DNA of 64,000 nucleotides from CAYSWV01 sp964434865 (lineage in GTDB: Bacteria > Cyanobacteriota > Cyanobacteriia > Thermostichales > Thermostichaceae). Below, piece by piece: positions 17,442-26,408 of this stretch; the first letter of the stretch is position 1; each line of letters starts with the position of its first letter. Below the pieces are notes generated by a model. That model was not told the origin of the DNA and ran no database searches. It saw only the letters and a list, made by a program, of their open reading frames with translations. The stretch covers positions 16,872 through 80,871 of the forward strand of contig CAYSWV010000016.1 in NCBI GenBank assembly GCA_964434865.1, written 5' to 3'. Position numbers and translations under genes: made by a program.

Positions 17442-19082
17442 ATGAACGTCAGTACTCTCAAGCAGGCCTATGCCATCCTTGAGTTAAGGCCTGGGGCTAC
17501 TCTGGCACAAGTCAAAGACTCCTATCGGACTTTAGCCTTTGTTTGGCATCCTGATCGCTGTCCAGCAGGTAACGAGCGGTTAAAACAAAAAGCTCAAGAT
17601 AAGCTAAAAGCCATCAATTCAGCCTATGAAACCCTGCAAGCCAAATTACTCCACCATCACCCCCCATCCCCCCACTCGTCATCTCCTGCCCCAGAGCCGT
17701 TAACGCTACGACAGTGTTATCAAATCCTTGAAGTCAATCCAGGGGCTTCTTTAGATCAAATCAAAGCCTCTTATCGCGATCTAGCCTTTATCTGGCACCC
17801 TGATCGCTGCCCTAATGATAATCCTAAACTGCTCAACAAAGCTCAAGATAAACTTCAACGCCTTAATCAGGCCTATGACAAACTCGTAGAAAATATCACA
17901 GCATTTCAACGAACTACCGTTACTCCACAACCTCATCGTGAACCTTCTGTTTGGGAAAAAGCTAATGCTGGTGATGAAGCTGCTATCCAAGTCATCTTTA
18001 TCGAAGAACTCAAACAATACCCTTTAAATTGTGAAGCTCAGATCAATTATCGAGCAGGCCAATTGACGATTTGTTTTTATCAAGCCCATGCTTTGAGTCA
18101 GCAACTAGGGATGGCCTATGTTTATTTGATTTTGTTCAAACTCAAGCTGGCCTGTTTAAAGGGAGTTAAAGTTTATGGTCTGAGGACCCTGTCAGAGGCA
18201 CCTTGGACAAGTTATATGGAGGCTCCCACACCTATCAAGCCAGATGTCCCGATTAATCGATTTGACTTCCACAATTTCAAAGTGAATGCTCTAGCTATAC
18301 CGATTGTTTTAGCTTTAGGACTGGCGATTTACTTTATTCCGCCCTTACGTTTATTTCATTCTCTTCTGCACATGCTGATCCATCAGTTGAGCCATGTGGT
18401 GGTAGCTAGCTTAGGGGGGCGCTTCTCTTTGATGACCGTCACCACCGCCTCCTTTCGAGCAACTGGGTCTTATGGTTCCGCCGCGATCGTCCTGTACGGC
18501 ATTGTGTTATTAGGTCTTTGTCATCTTGCGTTTGAATCTTATAAAGAACGATTATTTAAATCCATGAGCCTGTCCCTTGGACTGATAGTTTTGCAATTTG
18601 TGATGACTTGGTTGATCTCGAATGAAGCCTTTGTGTCCCTCTTTTCCCTGGCTGGCATTACCGGTGAACTGTGGCTGAGTGCCTGCTGCTTAGGCTTGTT
18701 TTATGTGCAGCTGCCAGATTTTTTACGGTGGGACTTTTTTCGATATCCCATGTTGCTGATCAGTGGTCCTAGTTTAGTGGTGAGTCTACTCTATTGGCAG
18801 TGGTTAGCCTTGAGTGAACAAACTCACCTCATCCAGCTCTCGTTTCTATCAATGATTCCATTTTGGCAAGAAGATTTAACCTGGATGATTCGACAGTTTG
18901 GCTCAACTCCCCTAGGCTGGTTTAACACCCTTGCTTTTATAGGAGAATTATCTTTGCTTGGGGTCGCTAGTGTTTATCTTGTTGCCTTTTTAACTACTGA
19001 TCCAGATATGATCAAGGCTTCATACTATCGCTGCATCCTCTGGTGGCAAGCTCATACTCAAACTTCAAAAGTACAGATTTAA
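17442..19082 (+). CDS. Membrane protein with two tandem J domains and an M50B-like segment
   Basis: 546 residues. Two J domains occur in a row: residues about 8-68 and 89-150, each with an intact HPD in the form WHPDRCP. A short soluble domain (about 170-265) follows, then about 7 membrane segments from residue 283 on. The second membrane segment contains HQLSHVVVASLGGRF, which aligns by eye with the HExxH...GG pattern of the M50B peptidase family but has Gln in place of the catalytic Glu. That suggests a non-proteolytic relative, or no relation. It begins 13 bases after the hisZ stop, so it may be co-transcribed. J domains recruit DnaK/Hsp70, and membrane-anchored chaperone recruitment is the simplest inference. 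Confidence 0.82.
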   Translation: MNVSTLKQAYAILELRPGATLAQVKDSYRTLAFVWHPDRCPAGNERLKQKAQDKLKAINSAYETLQAKLLHHHPPSPHSSSPAPEPLTLRQCYQILEVNPGASLDQIKASYRDLAFIWHPDRCPNDNPKLLNKAQDKLQRLNQAYDKLVENITAFQRTTVTPQPHREPSVWEKANAGDEAAIQVIFIEELKQYPLNCEAQINYRAGQLTICFYQAHALSQQLGMAYVYLILFKLKLACLKGVKVYGLRTLSEAPWTSYMEAPTPIKPDVPINRFDFHNFKVNALAIPIVLALGLAIYFIPPLRLFHSLLHMLIHQLSHVVVASLGGRFSLMTVTTASFRATGSYGSAAIVLYGIVLLGLCHLAFESYKERLFKSMSLSLGLIVLQFVMTWLISNEAFVSLFSLAGITGELWLSACCLGLFYVQLPDFLRWDFFRYPMLLISGPSLVVSLLYWQWLALSEQTHLIQLSFLSMIPFWQEDLTWMIRQFGSTPLGWFNTLAFIGELSLLGVASVYLVAFLTTDPDMIKASYYRCILWWQAHTQTSKVQI

Positions 19083-19103
19083 TTCTGCTTCTATGACCAG
19101 ACG

Positions 19104-19421
19104 TTATCGCTGATAACTCGGCTGTTGAAGGGTTACACAGGAACTCAAACTTTGATGGTACGGACAATATCCTGATTCATAACGGCACCAAACCTCTAAC
19201 AAATACACACTAAAACCATCACTAGCCAAAGCCTCTAATTGCCTGACCTGATCAGTACTGTCAATTAAGCGCTCATCTAAGTTGGATTGAGCCATAACCT
19301 CTTCAGGCTGAAGCCGATGATACTGCCCACAGGCTACTGCACACCCTGTTGACTCGACCAGCAATTCTAGCCGTCGATGGATTAATCGTGAATCACAAGC
19401 ATAAATCCGAAAAATGTTCAT
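19104..19421 (-). CDS. Small cysteine-containing protein, unknown
   Basis: 105 residues with 6-7 cysteines, including a C-terminal VWCRYESGYCPYH cluster. There is no signal peptide and no family I recognise. It lies alone in a region with no competing frame, has an ATG start and ends 21 bases from the convergent J-domain gene, which together favour a real gene. The Shine-Dalgarno is weak. Confidence 0.5.
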   Translation of the reverse strand: MNIFRIYACDSRLIHRRLELLVESTGCAVACGQYHRLQPEEVMAQSNLDERLIDSTDQVRQLEALASDGFSVYLLEVWCRYESGYCPYHQSLSSCVTLQQPSYQR

Positions 19422-19726
19422 AGGTTTTTGCCAACCAGGCTCTCTAGGTTTAACAGTGACTACACTGTTGACTGCCTTGATCTTAGACTGCCTTGATCTT
19501 AGACTACCCTGATCTTAATAGTGAGTGTTCCTCAAGCTGGCCAAGTAAGTCAGTTGCTTAGTATTTCAAAATCTTTCGATCAAGTCTGATACTAGACTTC
19601 ATAAGGCAAGCTAAACTCTTGGATTAACCCCTTGTGAAGCTAATATACTAGCAATTTCGTGATCTCTAATCCAGAGACCGAACTAGAATTAAAGGCCAAA
19701 GGCTTCAACTTACAAGACGGAGAGTA
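19422..19726. other. Intergenic region upstream of the DUF554 gene
   Basis: 305 bases without a gene. It holds a three-copy 16-base tandem repeat (19470-19517). A possible promoter is TTGGAT at 19619-19624 with TATACT at 19644-19649; the 19-base spacer is longer than usual. A Shine-Dalgarno-like ggagag stands just before 19727. Confidence 0.5.
19470..19517. repeat. Tandem repeat, period 16, three units
   Basis: Units 19470-19485 and 19486-19501 are identical (gactgccttgatctta). Unit 19502-19517 differs at two positions. Confidence 0.9.
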
Positions 19727-20437
19727 ATGATCGGAACATTGGTAAATGCGGCTGCCATCGGATTAGGTAGTGGCATGGGTCTCATAGCTGGACGCCGGTT
19801 GCCGCCTCGGGTAGCTGATATTGTGCTGCAGGTGATGGGGCCACTCGTGATCGTCATTGGGATCCAAATGGCATTAACAGCCCAAACCGCTGCTCAGTCA
19901 GTCGTGGTTTTAATTGCCTTAGTGACGGGTTCAGTAGTGGGGGAAGGTATCAATATTGAACGGAGAGTCGAACAGATTGGCCAACATCTAGAAGCCTGGG
20001 TGTCTCAACGACTAGGCCCTAGTTCCGTGACTAAAGCCTTTTTAACCACGAGTATCCTTTATGTGGTAGGTCCAATGGCTATTCTCGGCTCGCTCCAAGA
20101 CGGGCTTCAAGGTGATCCCTCTTTACTCTTTGTCAAATCGGCCCTAGATGGGTTAGCGTCTATTGCATTTACAGCTAGTTTAGGGATTGGTGTCTTATTT
20201 TCAATTGGACCGGTTGTCCTGTATCAGGGTATTTTAACGCTGCTGGGTCAATTCATAGGGGCTGCTATTAGTCCAGATATGATAGCGGGGTTGACAGCCA
20301 CAGGTGGCATCTTGATCATGAGTGTGGGGATCAACTTGTTAAACTTAGTCCCCTTACGGGTAGGTAATTTTTTACCTGCTTTGATCATGATTGCTATCTT
20401 AATTGGCCTCTTTCCCATCTGGAACTGGGAGATCTAG
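19727..20437 (+). CDS. DUF554 family membrane protein
   Basis: 236 residues with about 7 hydrophobic segments. The beginning MIGTLVNAAAIGLGSGMGLI and the motif VGPMAILGSLQDGLQGDPSL are characteristic of DUF554 (YdfK-like) proteins, whose function is not established but which look like transporters. The ATG has a good Shine-Dalgarno (ggagag) five bases upstream. It stands alone and converges on ygfZ. Confidence 0.9.
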   Translation: MIGTLVNAAAIGLGSGMGLIAGRRLPPRVADIVLQVMGPLVIVIGIQMALTAQTAAQSVVVLIALVTGSVVGEGINIERRVEQIGQHLEAWVSQRLGPSSVTKAFLTTSILYVVGPMAILGSLQDGLQGDPSLLFVKSALDGLASIAFTASLGIGVLFSIGPVVLYQGILTLLGQFIGAAISPDMIAGLTATGGILIMSVGINLLNLVPLRVGNFLPALIMIAILIGLFPIWNWEI

Positions 20438-20474
20438 ATTAGGGTTTAGCTCTATTCCCTTCAACAGATTTAGA

Positions 20475-21479
20475 TCAAGCTGACAGGTCTGGATACTGAC
20501 ATAGCGGCAATTGAATTAATTCCCCTTCAGATCCATTTAAACTCACCTTCCAGCCTGGTTGAGGATCAGCTTTAGTTCGAATATAGGCCAATCCTTGATA
20601 GCCAGATGGGGTGAGCATACTGCGAGTGAGTAAGCCAATTTTGTGATCATCGTGAGTGATCTCTTGGCCCGCCTCAACTAATGTCTGCAGTCGGACACCC
20701 CATAGCTGATGGCGCAGACGATGGTAAGTGACTTGTTTAGCTAGCACTTCTTGGCCCACGTAGCAGCCTTTCTTCAAAGAAACCGCTGACCATAATCCAG
20801 CTTCTATGGGATTGTAATGCTCTGTTAATTCAAAATCAGCCACAGGCCGCCCTTGTTCCATAGTTAATTGAAGCCATACCGTTTCGCTAGCGGGTACCGC
20901 ACCTGCCTCTATGAGTTGAGACACCAGTGTTGCCGCTTCTTCACGTTGCTCAAACCAGAGAGTAAAGCCTGGATCCAAGAATCCACCCCCATAGGCGATA
21001 AAGCCTTGAGATCCAGTACCTGTTATGGGATTGATTTGGTGGGAAGACCCGTCAGGATCAATTTCAAATCCTACCTTAGTCAATAACTGGGCACTAGCGG
21101 GTCCCAACAGTCTTAATGTTGTGCTGGTCTCTGTTTGATCCTCCAGTTGGGCACCCCGACTAAACCGAATCAGCAAAGCCAGATGTTGGTAGAGCCGTTG
21201 CCGACGCTGAGGCGAAGTTAGCAATTGAATACCTTGATCAAGGCGATAGGCTGTTGTGAGATCAAGGATTTGAGCTGTGGCGGTTACAAAAACAGTTTCA
21301 CACCCCTGACCGACCTGGAGTGATTTAATATCATTAGTGCTCTGATTGTGCAGAAACTCAATGCCTTCTGGACCCGAGATCCACAGACGGCCCCAATCTG
21401 AATGATCAAATAGAGCGACTCCGGTCTTGATAGCTTGATAAGCCTCCGCATCAGGGGCAGCATCTAGATGCCAGATCAT
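20475..21479 (-). CDS. ygfZ: Folate-binding protein YgfZ (GcvT-like)
   Basis: 334 residues. YgfZ is a tetrahydrofolate-binding relative of the glycine-cleavage T protein that supports repair or assembly of some Fe-S proteins. The diagnostic motif KGCYVGQEV is present near residue 240, and the N-terminal half (GVALFDHSDWGRLWISGPEG, FLHNQSTNDI) is GcvT-like. It starts 25 bases after the ABC ATPase gene stop, so the two may share a transcript. A ferredoxin gene is divergent from this pair, a loose thematic fit with Fe-S biology. Confidence 0.92.
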   Translation of the reverse strand: MIWHLDAAPDAEAYQAIKTGVALFDHSDWGRLWISGPEGIEFLHNQSTNDIKSLQVGQGCETVFVTATAQILDLTTAYRLDQGIQLLTSPQRRQRLYQHLALLIRFSRGAQLEDQTETSTTLRLLGPASAQLLTKVGFEIDPDGSSHQINPITGTGSQGFIAYGGGFLDPGFTLWFEQREEAATLVSQLIEAGAVPASETVWLQLTMEQGRPVADFELTEHYNPIEAGLWSAVSLKKGCYVGQEVLAKQVTYHRLRHQLWGVRLQTLVEAGQEITHDDHKIGLLTRSMLTPSGYQGLAYIRTKADPQPGWKVSLNGSEGELIQLPLCQYPDLSA

Positions 21480-21504
21480 AACGGCTCCGCTTCATAGGTA
21501 AAGG

Positions 21505-22509
21505 TTACTTCTTCTTTTTAGCACCGGTCTCAGCCGCCGCTAGTTCAGCATCCATCAGGGTTTGTCCTGTAGCCGCTAAATAGACATCATCTAAGCTAGG
21601 ACGGGATTGAGCCACACTGAATACAGGCAAATCATGATCTCGCAGGATCTGGCGCACCTGGGGAATTGATTCAGATTCACTGACATCAACCACCAAATTG
21701 AGGGCATTGCCCTGAGCACTATTGATCACAACTGATTTCACAAAGGGAAGCTTGGCTAACAAAGTTGACCCCGTTTCAGCCTGATCTCGAGACGTAAATT
21801 CTTCAATTCGTAAGGTTAGTCGTTCGCCACCAACTTGATCTTTTAACTCTGCTGACGTTCCCTCTGCGATCACTTTACCTTTATCAATAATAGCTACTCG
21901 ATCAGCTAGCATATCTACTTCTTCCAGATAGTGGCTGGTGAGCAACACCGTAATACCCATAGCTTTCAAATTACGCATCACCTCCCACATCGCCACTCGA
22001 CTCTGAATGTCAAGGCCAACGGTAGGTTCATCCAAGATTAGCACCTGAGGTTGATGGAGGAGCCCCGCCGCTAGATCTAAGCGTTTCCGTAACCCCCCCG
22101 ATAAGGTGCCAATTCGGTCCTGCGATCGCTCAGACAACCCCAGCAAACTCAGGACAGTATTGATACGTTCTTTGGCTAAAGGTCGAGGCATATGATAGAT
22201 ATCTGCTTGTAGCTGCAACAACTCTAGACAGGTCAGCACCTTATCTTGAGCTATTTCCTGGGCCACATAGCCAATTTTCTGGCGCACCACTCTCGGATTT
22301 TGAGTTACAGAAATCCCACAGACTTCTAAAATACCTGCATCAGGGCGCTGGAGCGTGCACAAGCATTGTAACGTTGTGGTTTTTCCAGCTCCATTGGGTC
22401 CTAATAACCCAAAGATCTGACCATGATCAATTTGGAACGAGACATCTTCAACCGCAATCGTAGCTCCATAGGCTTTCTGCAGGTGTTGAATTGAGACAGC
22501 AGCAGTCAT
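21505..22509 (-). CDS. ABC transporter ATP-binding protein (DrrA-like)
   Basis: 334 residues from ATG at 22509; the frame extends to a TTG at 22548, but homologous sequence begins at VSIQHLQKAYG. Walker A is GPNGAGKTT, the signature LSGGLRKRLDLA, Walker B VLILDEPTVGLD and the H-loop TSHYLEE. The C-terminal extension and the PRVVRQKIGYVAQE segment are of the DrrA/ABC-2 exporter type. No ABC-2 permease lies next to it, so its membrane partner is encoded elsewhere. The C-terminus ends in a lysine run. The substrate is unknown. Confidence 0.92.
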   Translation of the reverse strand: MTAAVSIQHLQKAYGATIAVEDVSFQIDHGQIFGLLGPNGAGKTTTLQCLCTLQRPDAGILEVCGISVTQNPRVVRQKIGYVAQEIAQDKVLTCLELLQLQADIYHMPRPLAKERINTVLSLLGLSERSQDRIGTLSGGLRKRLDLAAGLLHQPQVLILDEPTVGLDIQSRVAMWEVMRNLKAMGITVLLTSHYLEEVDMLADRVAIIDKGKVIAEGTSAELKDQVGGERLTLRIEEFTSRDQAETGSTLLAKLPFVKSVVINSAQGNALNLVVDVSESESIPQVRQILRDHDLPVFSVAQSRPSLDDVYLAATGQTLMDAELAAAETGAKKKK

Positions 22510-22635
22510 AGGTGACAAGGGTAAAGGCTTCTCCGTACAAGGTAACAAATAAGTTAAGTCCCTTTGCTTAGCACACTAGATTTTAAGCAAAACTCTCGCT
22601 AAACTAGGCCAGTTGTTTTCCTGCTAGAGCTAAGC

Positions 22636-22950
22636 ATGACCTACACTGTGACGTTAAATCATCAGGGTCAGACCTACACCTTTCCTGCCACCTCTGAGCA
22701 AACTATTTTAGAAGCAGCTCGAGAGCATGGGGTTGAGCTACCCTCAGCTTGTGAAGCAGGCGTTTGTACAACTTGTGCGGGCCAGATCTTGAAGGGCGAA
22801 ATTGTCCAATCTAATGCGATGGGCATTGCTCCTGATCTGAAAGCCAAGGGTTATGCACTGTTCTGTGTGGCGTCTGCCCGTTCTGATCTAGAGATTGTGT
22901 CTGAGAAAGAAGACGACGTGTATAACCTCCAGTTTGGATCCAATCGCTAA
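22636..22950 (+). CDS. Plant-type [2Fe-2S] ferredoxin with C-terminal extension
   Basis: 104 residues. The cluster ligands are CEAGVCTTC (Cx4CxxC) and the distal cysteine in ALFCVASARSD. The tail after the core (KEDDVYNLQFG) resembles the C-terminal extension of the FdC2-like minor ferredoxins of cyanobacteria and plastids rather than the main photosynthetic ferredoxin PetF. It probably transfers electrons to a specialised partner. The ATG start fits the first beta strand (MTYTVTLNHQG). The stop codon overlaps the start of the next small gene (taatg), indicating translational coupling. Confidence 0.92.
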   Translation: MTYTVTLNHQGQTYTFPATSEQTILEAAREHGVELPSACEAGVCTTCAGQILKGEIVQSNAMGIAPDLKAKGYALFCVASARSDLEIVSEKEDDVYNLQFGSNR

Positions 22951-23147
22951 TGCAGATTCAACTGGTGACCTTCACGATTACACTCACAACTCCCGTTCAG
23001 ATCCCAGCTGTCCTAGACCAGATTCACCTAGTTCTCCAGCATCAAGTTGGTCCCTACCAATTAGTCCGTTGGTCCATTAGTTCAGTTCAGCCAGATCCAG
23101 TAACGGGTCAACCTCTAGGCGTGATTGAATCTGTCATTACCTGCTAA
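22950..23147 (+). CDS. Small conserved-looking protein coupled to the ferredoxin gene
   Basis: 65 residues. The ATG shares one base with the ferredoxin stop (taatg). The sequence has a regular alpha/beta pattern (strand-rich LVTFTITLTTPVQIP, a helix, then RWSISSVQPDP and a final strand), suggesting a small folded domain. I recall similarly sized cyanobacterial proteins of unknown function but cannot name a family. Coupling to the ferredoxin suggests a related task. Confidence 0.65.
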   Translation: MQIQLVTFTITLTTPVQIPAVLDQIHLVLQHQVGPYQLVRWSISSVQPDPVTGQPLGVIESVITC

Positions 23148-23326
23148 ACTCTTGCTGCAACCAGACGACTCAGTCGCCAACTAACCCGACTTACTCCACC
23201 TGACTTGAGCACAATGGGCCATCGTGCCGTTTGGGGCTAGCATAGGATGGGATATTTCAGGATTGCATGAGGGGTGTGTAGCGGTAAGGTAAGATCTAGG
23301 CGCGTGTACTAGATCAGGTTAAGACC

Positions 23327-23356
23327 CAGGTAGATCAAGCAAAGGTAGATCAAACA
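23327..23356. repeat. Imperfect tandem repeat, period 15
   Basis: aggtagatcaa occurs at 23328 and 23343, just upstream of the ARC6-like gene. Confidence 0.65.
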
Positions 23357-23371
23357 AGTGAGGGCGGAGCT

Positions 23372-25390
23372 GTGCAGGTAGCACTGGATCATTATCGAAT
23401 TTTGATGTTGCCTCTGAAAGCAGATGAGCAACGCATCGAACAGGCTTACCAAGAGCGTACCCAAGCTGCCTATGTTGAGCGAACCCTGTGGCCTGGTTTC
23501 TCGGCTGCTGCCTTGACGGCTCGAGAGCAACTCCTAACAGTAGCGGTTCAGTTGTTACTCGATCCACCTCAACGTGAGGCTTATGATCGCACGCTCACCT
23601 CCAATCCGACTTTAGATGTTGAGGAGGCCTTGTTAGCAGGTGCTTTAATTTTACTTTGTGAGACTGGCGATTTTAGATCAGCTCAAGAACTGGCTGATCG
23701 GATGATTCATAATCAACATTCTGCCTTTACTGATGCGGTTTTAGGCCTAGCCATTGCTCGCTTGGAATTGGGCCGAGAAGCTTGGCAACAGGAAGCCTAT
23801 GAAGAAGCAGCTCAGTACCTAGAAACAGCCCTGACTGAGCTTGAAGCCAATCATCTATTTCCTGAGGTTCAAGCTGAACTGAAAATTGATCTCGGGAAAC
23901 TCCGGCCTTATCGCATCTTAAGTTTAGTGGCTCTGGAAGAGTCGTTGGTACAGGAGCGTTCTCTAGGATTCTCGCTGCTAGAGTCTATGTTAGACGAACG
24001 TCAGGGGATTGAAGGCAAAGGGCAGGATGGCTCAGGGTTAGGTACAGAGGACTTTCTCCGCTTTATTCAGCGCGTTCGTCGTTATCTCACAGTTGCTGAA
24101 CAAGAGACCCTATTCAAACGTGAACTCGATCGACCCTCAATGGTAGCCACCTATCTGTTAGTTCAGGTGTTACTCACCCGAGGCTACATTGAAAATCGTC
24201 CTGCTTTGATGCGCAATGCTCGCAGTTTATTAACTGGCTTAAGTGATCAGCAAGATGTTCATTTAGAGCAAGCCATTTGTTCCCTATTACTGGGTCAAAC
24301 TGATGAAGCCTTAAGACACCTAGAACTCACTCAGGAATCAGAGCCGCTTGCCTTTATCCAAACCTATTCTCAAGGAGCGCCTGATCTCCTTCCTGGTTTA
24401 TGTCACTATATGGAGAAATGGTTCAGTGAAGAAGTCTTTCAAGAGTTTCGTTTAGCAGAAGATATTGATGTTAATCTCCAACGTTACTTTGATAACCCTC
24501 ATGTTCAAGCTTATTTAGACGAAATTCTAGATGCTCCTGAAGAACAAAGTACTTCCCCACAGGAAGCCTATCCTCAAGATAAATCGACTGTTCAAATTCC
24601 AGCATTTACTCGACCAGGAATGGCTAGCGATCTGACCCCTACCGCGCTGACAGAACCCTCACCCGTCGCAGCCCCTTCAACCCAAACTTCAACTCTGCCC
24701 CCAGCCTCTCCTTCACGATCTACTAGCAACGGTTCGGGTCCGTCTGAGTCATCTCGAGTCCCTACCGGACCAATGCCCCCTCCCTTTTTTAAAAGTGGAT
24801 CTCAACCTCAAAACCCACTATTTACTGAAGAGGACGAGGCAAATATCGAAGTCCCGCGAGTCGCTGATTTACCAGTGCCCCCTACTGATGACCTATCCGA
24901 TTATGGAGCTTCAATGAGATCACGTTCTCGTGTGCGTTCAGAACCGTCTCCCCTGATGAAGGTTTTGCCTGTTCTAGCTTTGATTGTGGGCCTGATTGTG
25001 ATTGTACTAGCCCTGAGATATTTGTTCAGACAGGATCAAGATCCAGAGCCAATAACTCAAACTCAAACTCAAACTGACCCAGATCCTACCCCGACTCTCA
25101 ACTTTTCGCCGACGCCCTTACCCCCCTCCCCCACCCCTGATATTCCCCTTGAGTGGCAAAATGTGACGAATGTGAGAATAGTCTCTACTGATGGCATCAA
25201 TCTCCGATCTGAACCCAGTGTGAATGGAGCTCGACTAGCAGCTCTGCCTTTTAGATCTGAATTAGTAGTGCTAGATGTGGAGCGAGGAGACACCTCCTTT
25301 CCGATCTGGTTGCAAGTTCAAACTAGTACGGGTCAACAGGGTTGGGTTGCTGCTGAAGCCTTAGGGACCGTTTTGGTTGAAAGACTCTAG
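23372..25390 (+). CDS. ARC6/Ftn2-like protein with C-terminal SH3b domain
   Basis: 672 residues from GTG at 23372. The N-terminus (LDHYRILMLPLKADEQRIEQ ... LLDPPQREAYDRTL) is the degenerate J-like domain of Ftn2/ZipN/ARC6, without an HPD. A long helical region follows (about 85-390: EEALLAGALILLCETGDFRS, AELKIDLGKLRPYRI, FLRFIQRVRRYLT) like the cytoplasmic part of Ftn2, which tethers FtsZ to the membrane at division. A Pro/Ser-rich linker leads to one membrane segment (VLPVLALIVGLIVIVLAL, about 530-550). Outside the membrane, canonical Ftn2 has an IMS/DUF4101 domain. Here a linker and an SH3b domain (about 595-670: INLRSEPSVNGARLAALP, WLQVQTSTGQQGWVA) take its place. It is either a variant Ftn2 or a paralogue. 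The EcfT-like gene follows after 8 bases. Confidence 0.82.
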   Translation: MQVALDHYRILMLPLKADEQRIEQAYQERTQAAYVERTLWPGFSAAALTAREQLLTVAVQLLLDPPQREAYDRTLTSNPTLDVEEALLAGALILLCETGDFRSAQELADRMIHNQHSAFTDAVLGLAIARLELGREAWQQEAYEEAAQYLETALTELEANHLFPEVQAELKIDLGKLRPYRILSLVALEESLVQERSLGFSLLESMLDERQGIEGKGQDGSGLGTEDFLRFIQRVRRYLTVAEQETLFKRELDRPSMVATYLLVQVLLTRGYIENRPALMRNARSLLTGLSDQQDVHLEQAICSLLLGQTDEALRHLELTQESEPLAFIQTYSQGAPDLLPGLCHYMEKWFSEEVFQEFRLAEDIDVNLQRYFDNPHVQAYLDEILDAPEEQSTSPQEAYPQDKSTVQIPAFTRPGMASDLTPTALTEPSPVAAPSTQTSTLPPASPSRSTSNGSGPSESSRVPTGPMPPPFFKSGSQPQNPLFTEEDEANIEVPRVADLPVPPTDDLSDYGASMRSRSRVRSEPSPLMKVLPVLALIVGLIVIVLALRYLFRQDQDPEPITQTQTQTDPDPTPTLNFSPTPLPPSPTPDIPLEWQNVTNVRIVSTDGINLRSEPSVNGARLAALPFRSELVVLDVERGDTSFPIWLQVQTSTGQQGWVAAEALGTVLVERL

Positions 25391-25398
25391 GATCACTT

Positions 25399-26370
25399 GT
25401 GGATATCTTGCGCAATGTGCCCTTGGGCATCTATTTGGAGACTCCCCGTACTTGGCTCCATGGGTTAGATCCCCGGGTAAAACTCATCTGCTTATTGAGC
25501 GTGATTCTGAGTCCCGTGTTGGCGACTAGTAGTTGGCGCTTACTGGTGGTGGTGGTGCTAATCCTGCTCACCTTGGTAAGTGGCTTACCTTCACGAGTCT
25601 GGATCAGACAACTTCCCTTATTACTGGGCTTAGGGACTCTGACTTTCTTGCTGACAGCTTTTGCTCCCGATGCTTTGGGTGTCACTTCAGTTCCACAACG
25701 GCAAGGCCCTCAGGTTCCTGCCTATGGTCTTATGGGCCTCGAATCAGCTCCACTCCACCCTGCCAATCCTAATCCTAGCGATGTCCTCAAGGTTGATTGG
25801 GAAACTCTACCCCCAACACCTGGTCGATATGAATTAGTCTCTTTTCGCTGGTTCGGGAGAGAGTTCCAAGTGAGCCAGAGAACGCTTTCATTAGCTATTC
25901 GGGGCGGAACTTTGATTTTCACTTTGTTCTACAGCACTAACCTATTTTTAGTAACAACAGCACCTGAAGAAATTACAGAAGGTCTTGAACGGTTAAGTCA
26001 ACCTCTACGACACTTGCGAGTTCCAACTTATGAGATCATTTTCACAGCCACACTGGCCTTACGGTTTCTACCCTTGGTGTTAGAAGAAGTTCAAAACCTG
26101 ATCCGTGCTGTTAGAACCCGCGATATTCGATGGCAAACCTTAGGCTTACGAGGCACCATCCACTTTACTTTGGCTTTGGTAGAACGACTATTTGAAAATT
26201 TATTTCTTAGAGCCGAACAAACTGCCACAGCCATCCAAGCCAGAGGTTATGCGAGTCCTAACACACGAGTGCGGTGGCATATCTTGCAGTTTAGAGTCTT
26301 GGACTGGATCCTACTAGGATTACTACCCATTTTCTGGTTTGTGCGGTTGGCTTATTTCAGTGATTTTTGA
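25399..26370 (+). CDS. Energy-coupling factor transmembrane protein (EcfT/CbiQ family)
   Basis: 323 residues from GTG at 25399. About 6 membrane segments. The family pattern TWLHGLDPRVKLICLLSVIL at the start and the late coupling helix ATAIQARGYAS (ARG motif contacting the ATPases) are present; the other coupling motif reads AVRTRDI, a weaker match. EcfT links S components to the ECF ATPases for vitamin or metal uptake. No S component or ATPase lies nearby. Cyanobacteria often carry such a lone EcfT-like gene. It is probably co-transcribed with the ARC6-like gene, 8 bases upstream. Confidence 0.85.
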   Translation: MDILRNVPLGIYLETPRTWLHGLDPRVKLICLLSVILSPVLATSSWRLLVVVVLILLTLVSGLPSRVWIRQLPLLLGLGTLTFLLTAFAPDALGVTSVPQRQGPQVPAYGLMGLESAPLHPANPNPSDVLKVDWETLPPTPGRYELVSFRWFGREFQVSQRTLSLAIRGGTLIFTLFYSTNLFLVTTAPEEITEGLERLSQPLRHLRVPTYEIIFTATLALRFLPLVLEEVQNLIRAVRTRDIRWQTLGLRGTIHFTLALVERLFENLFLRAEQTATAIQARGYASPNTRVRWHILQFRVLDWILLGLLPIFWFVRLAYFSDF

Positions 26371-26408
26371 TGTTAAGGTATCCCTAGTATTGAACTCAAG
26401 GATCGAAG

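Noticed and set aside
23195..23225. An inverted repeat after the 65-residue gene as a terminator
   Set aside because: The stem has a mismatch, the loop is very tight and no T tract follows.
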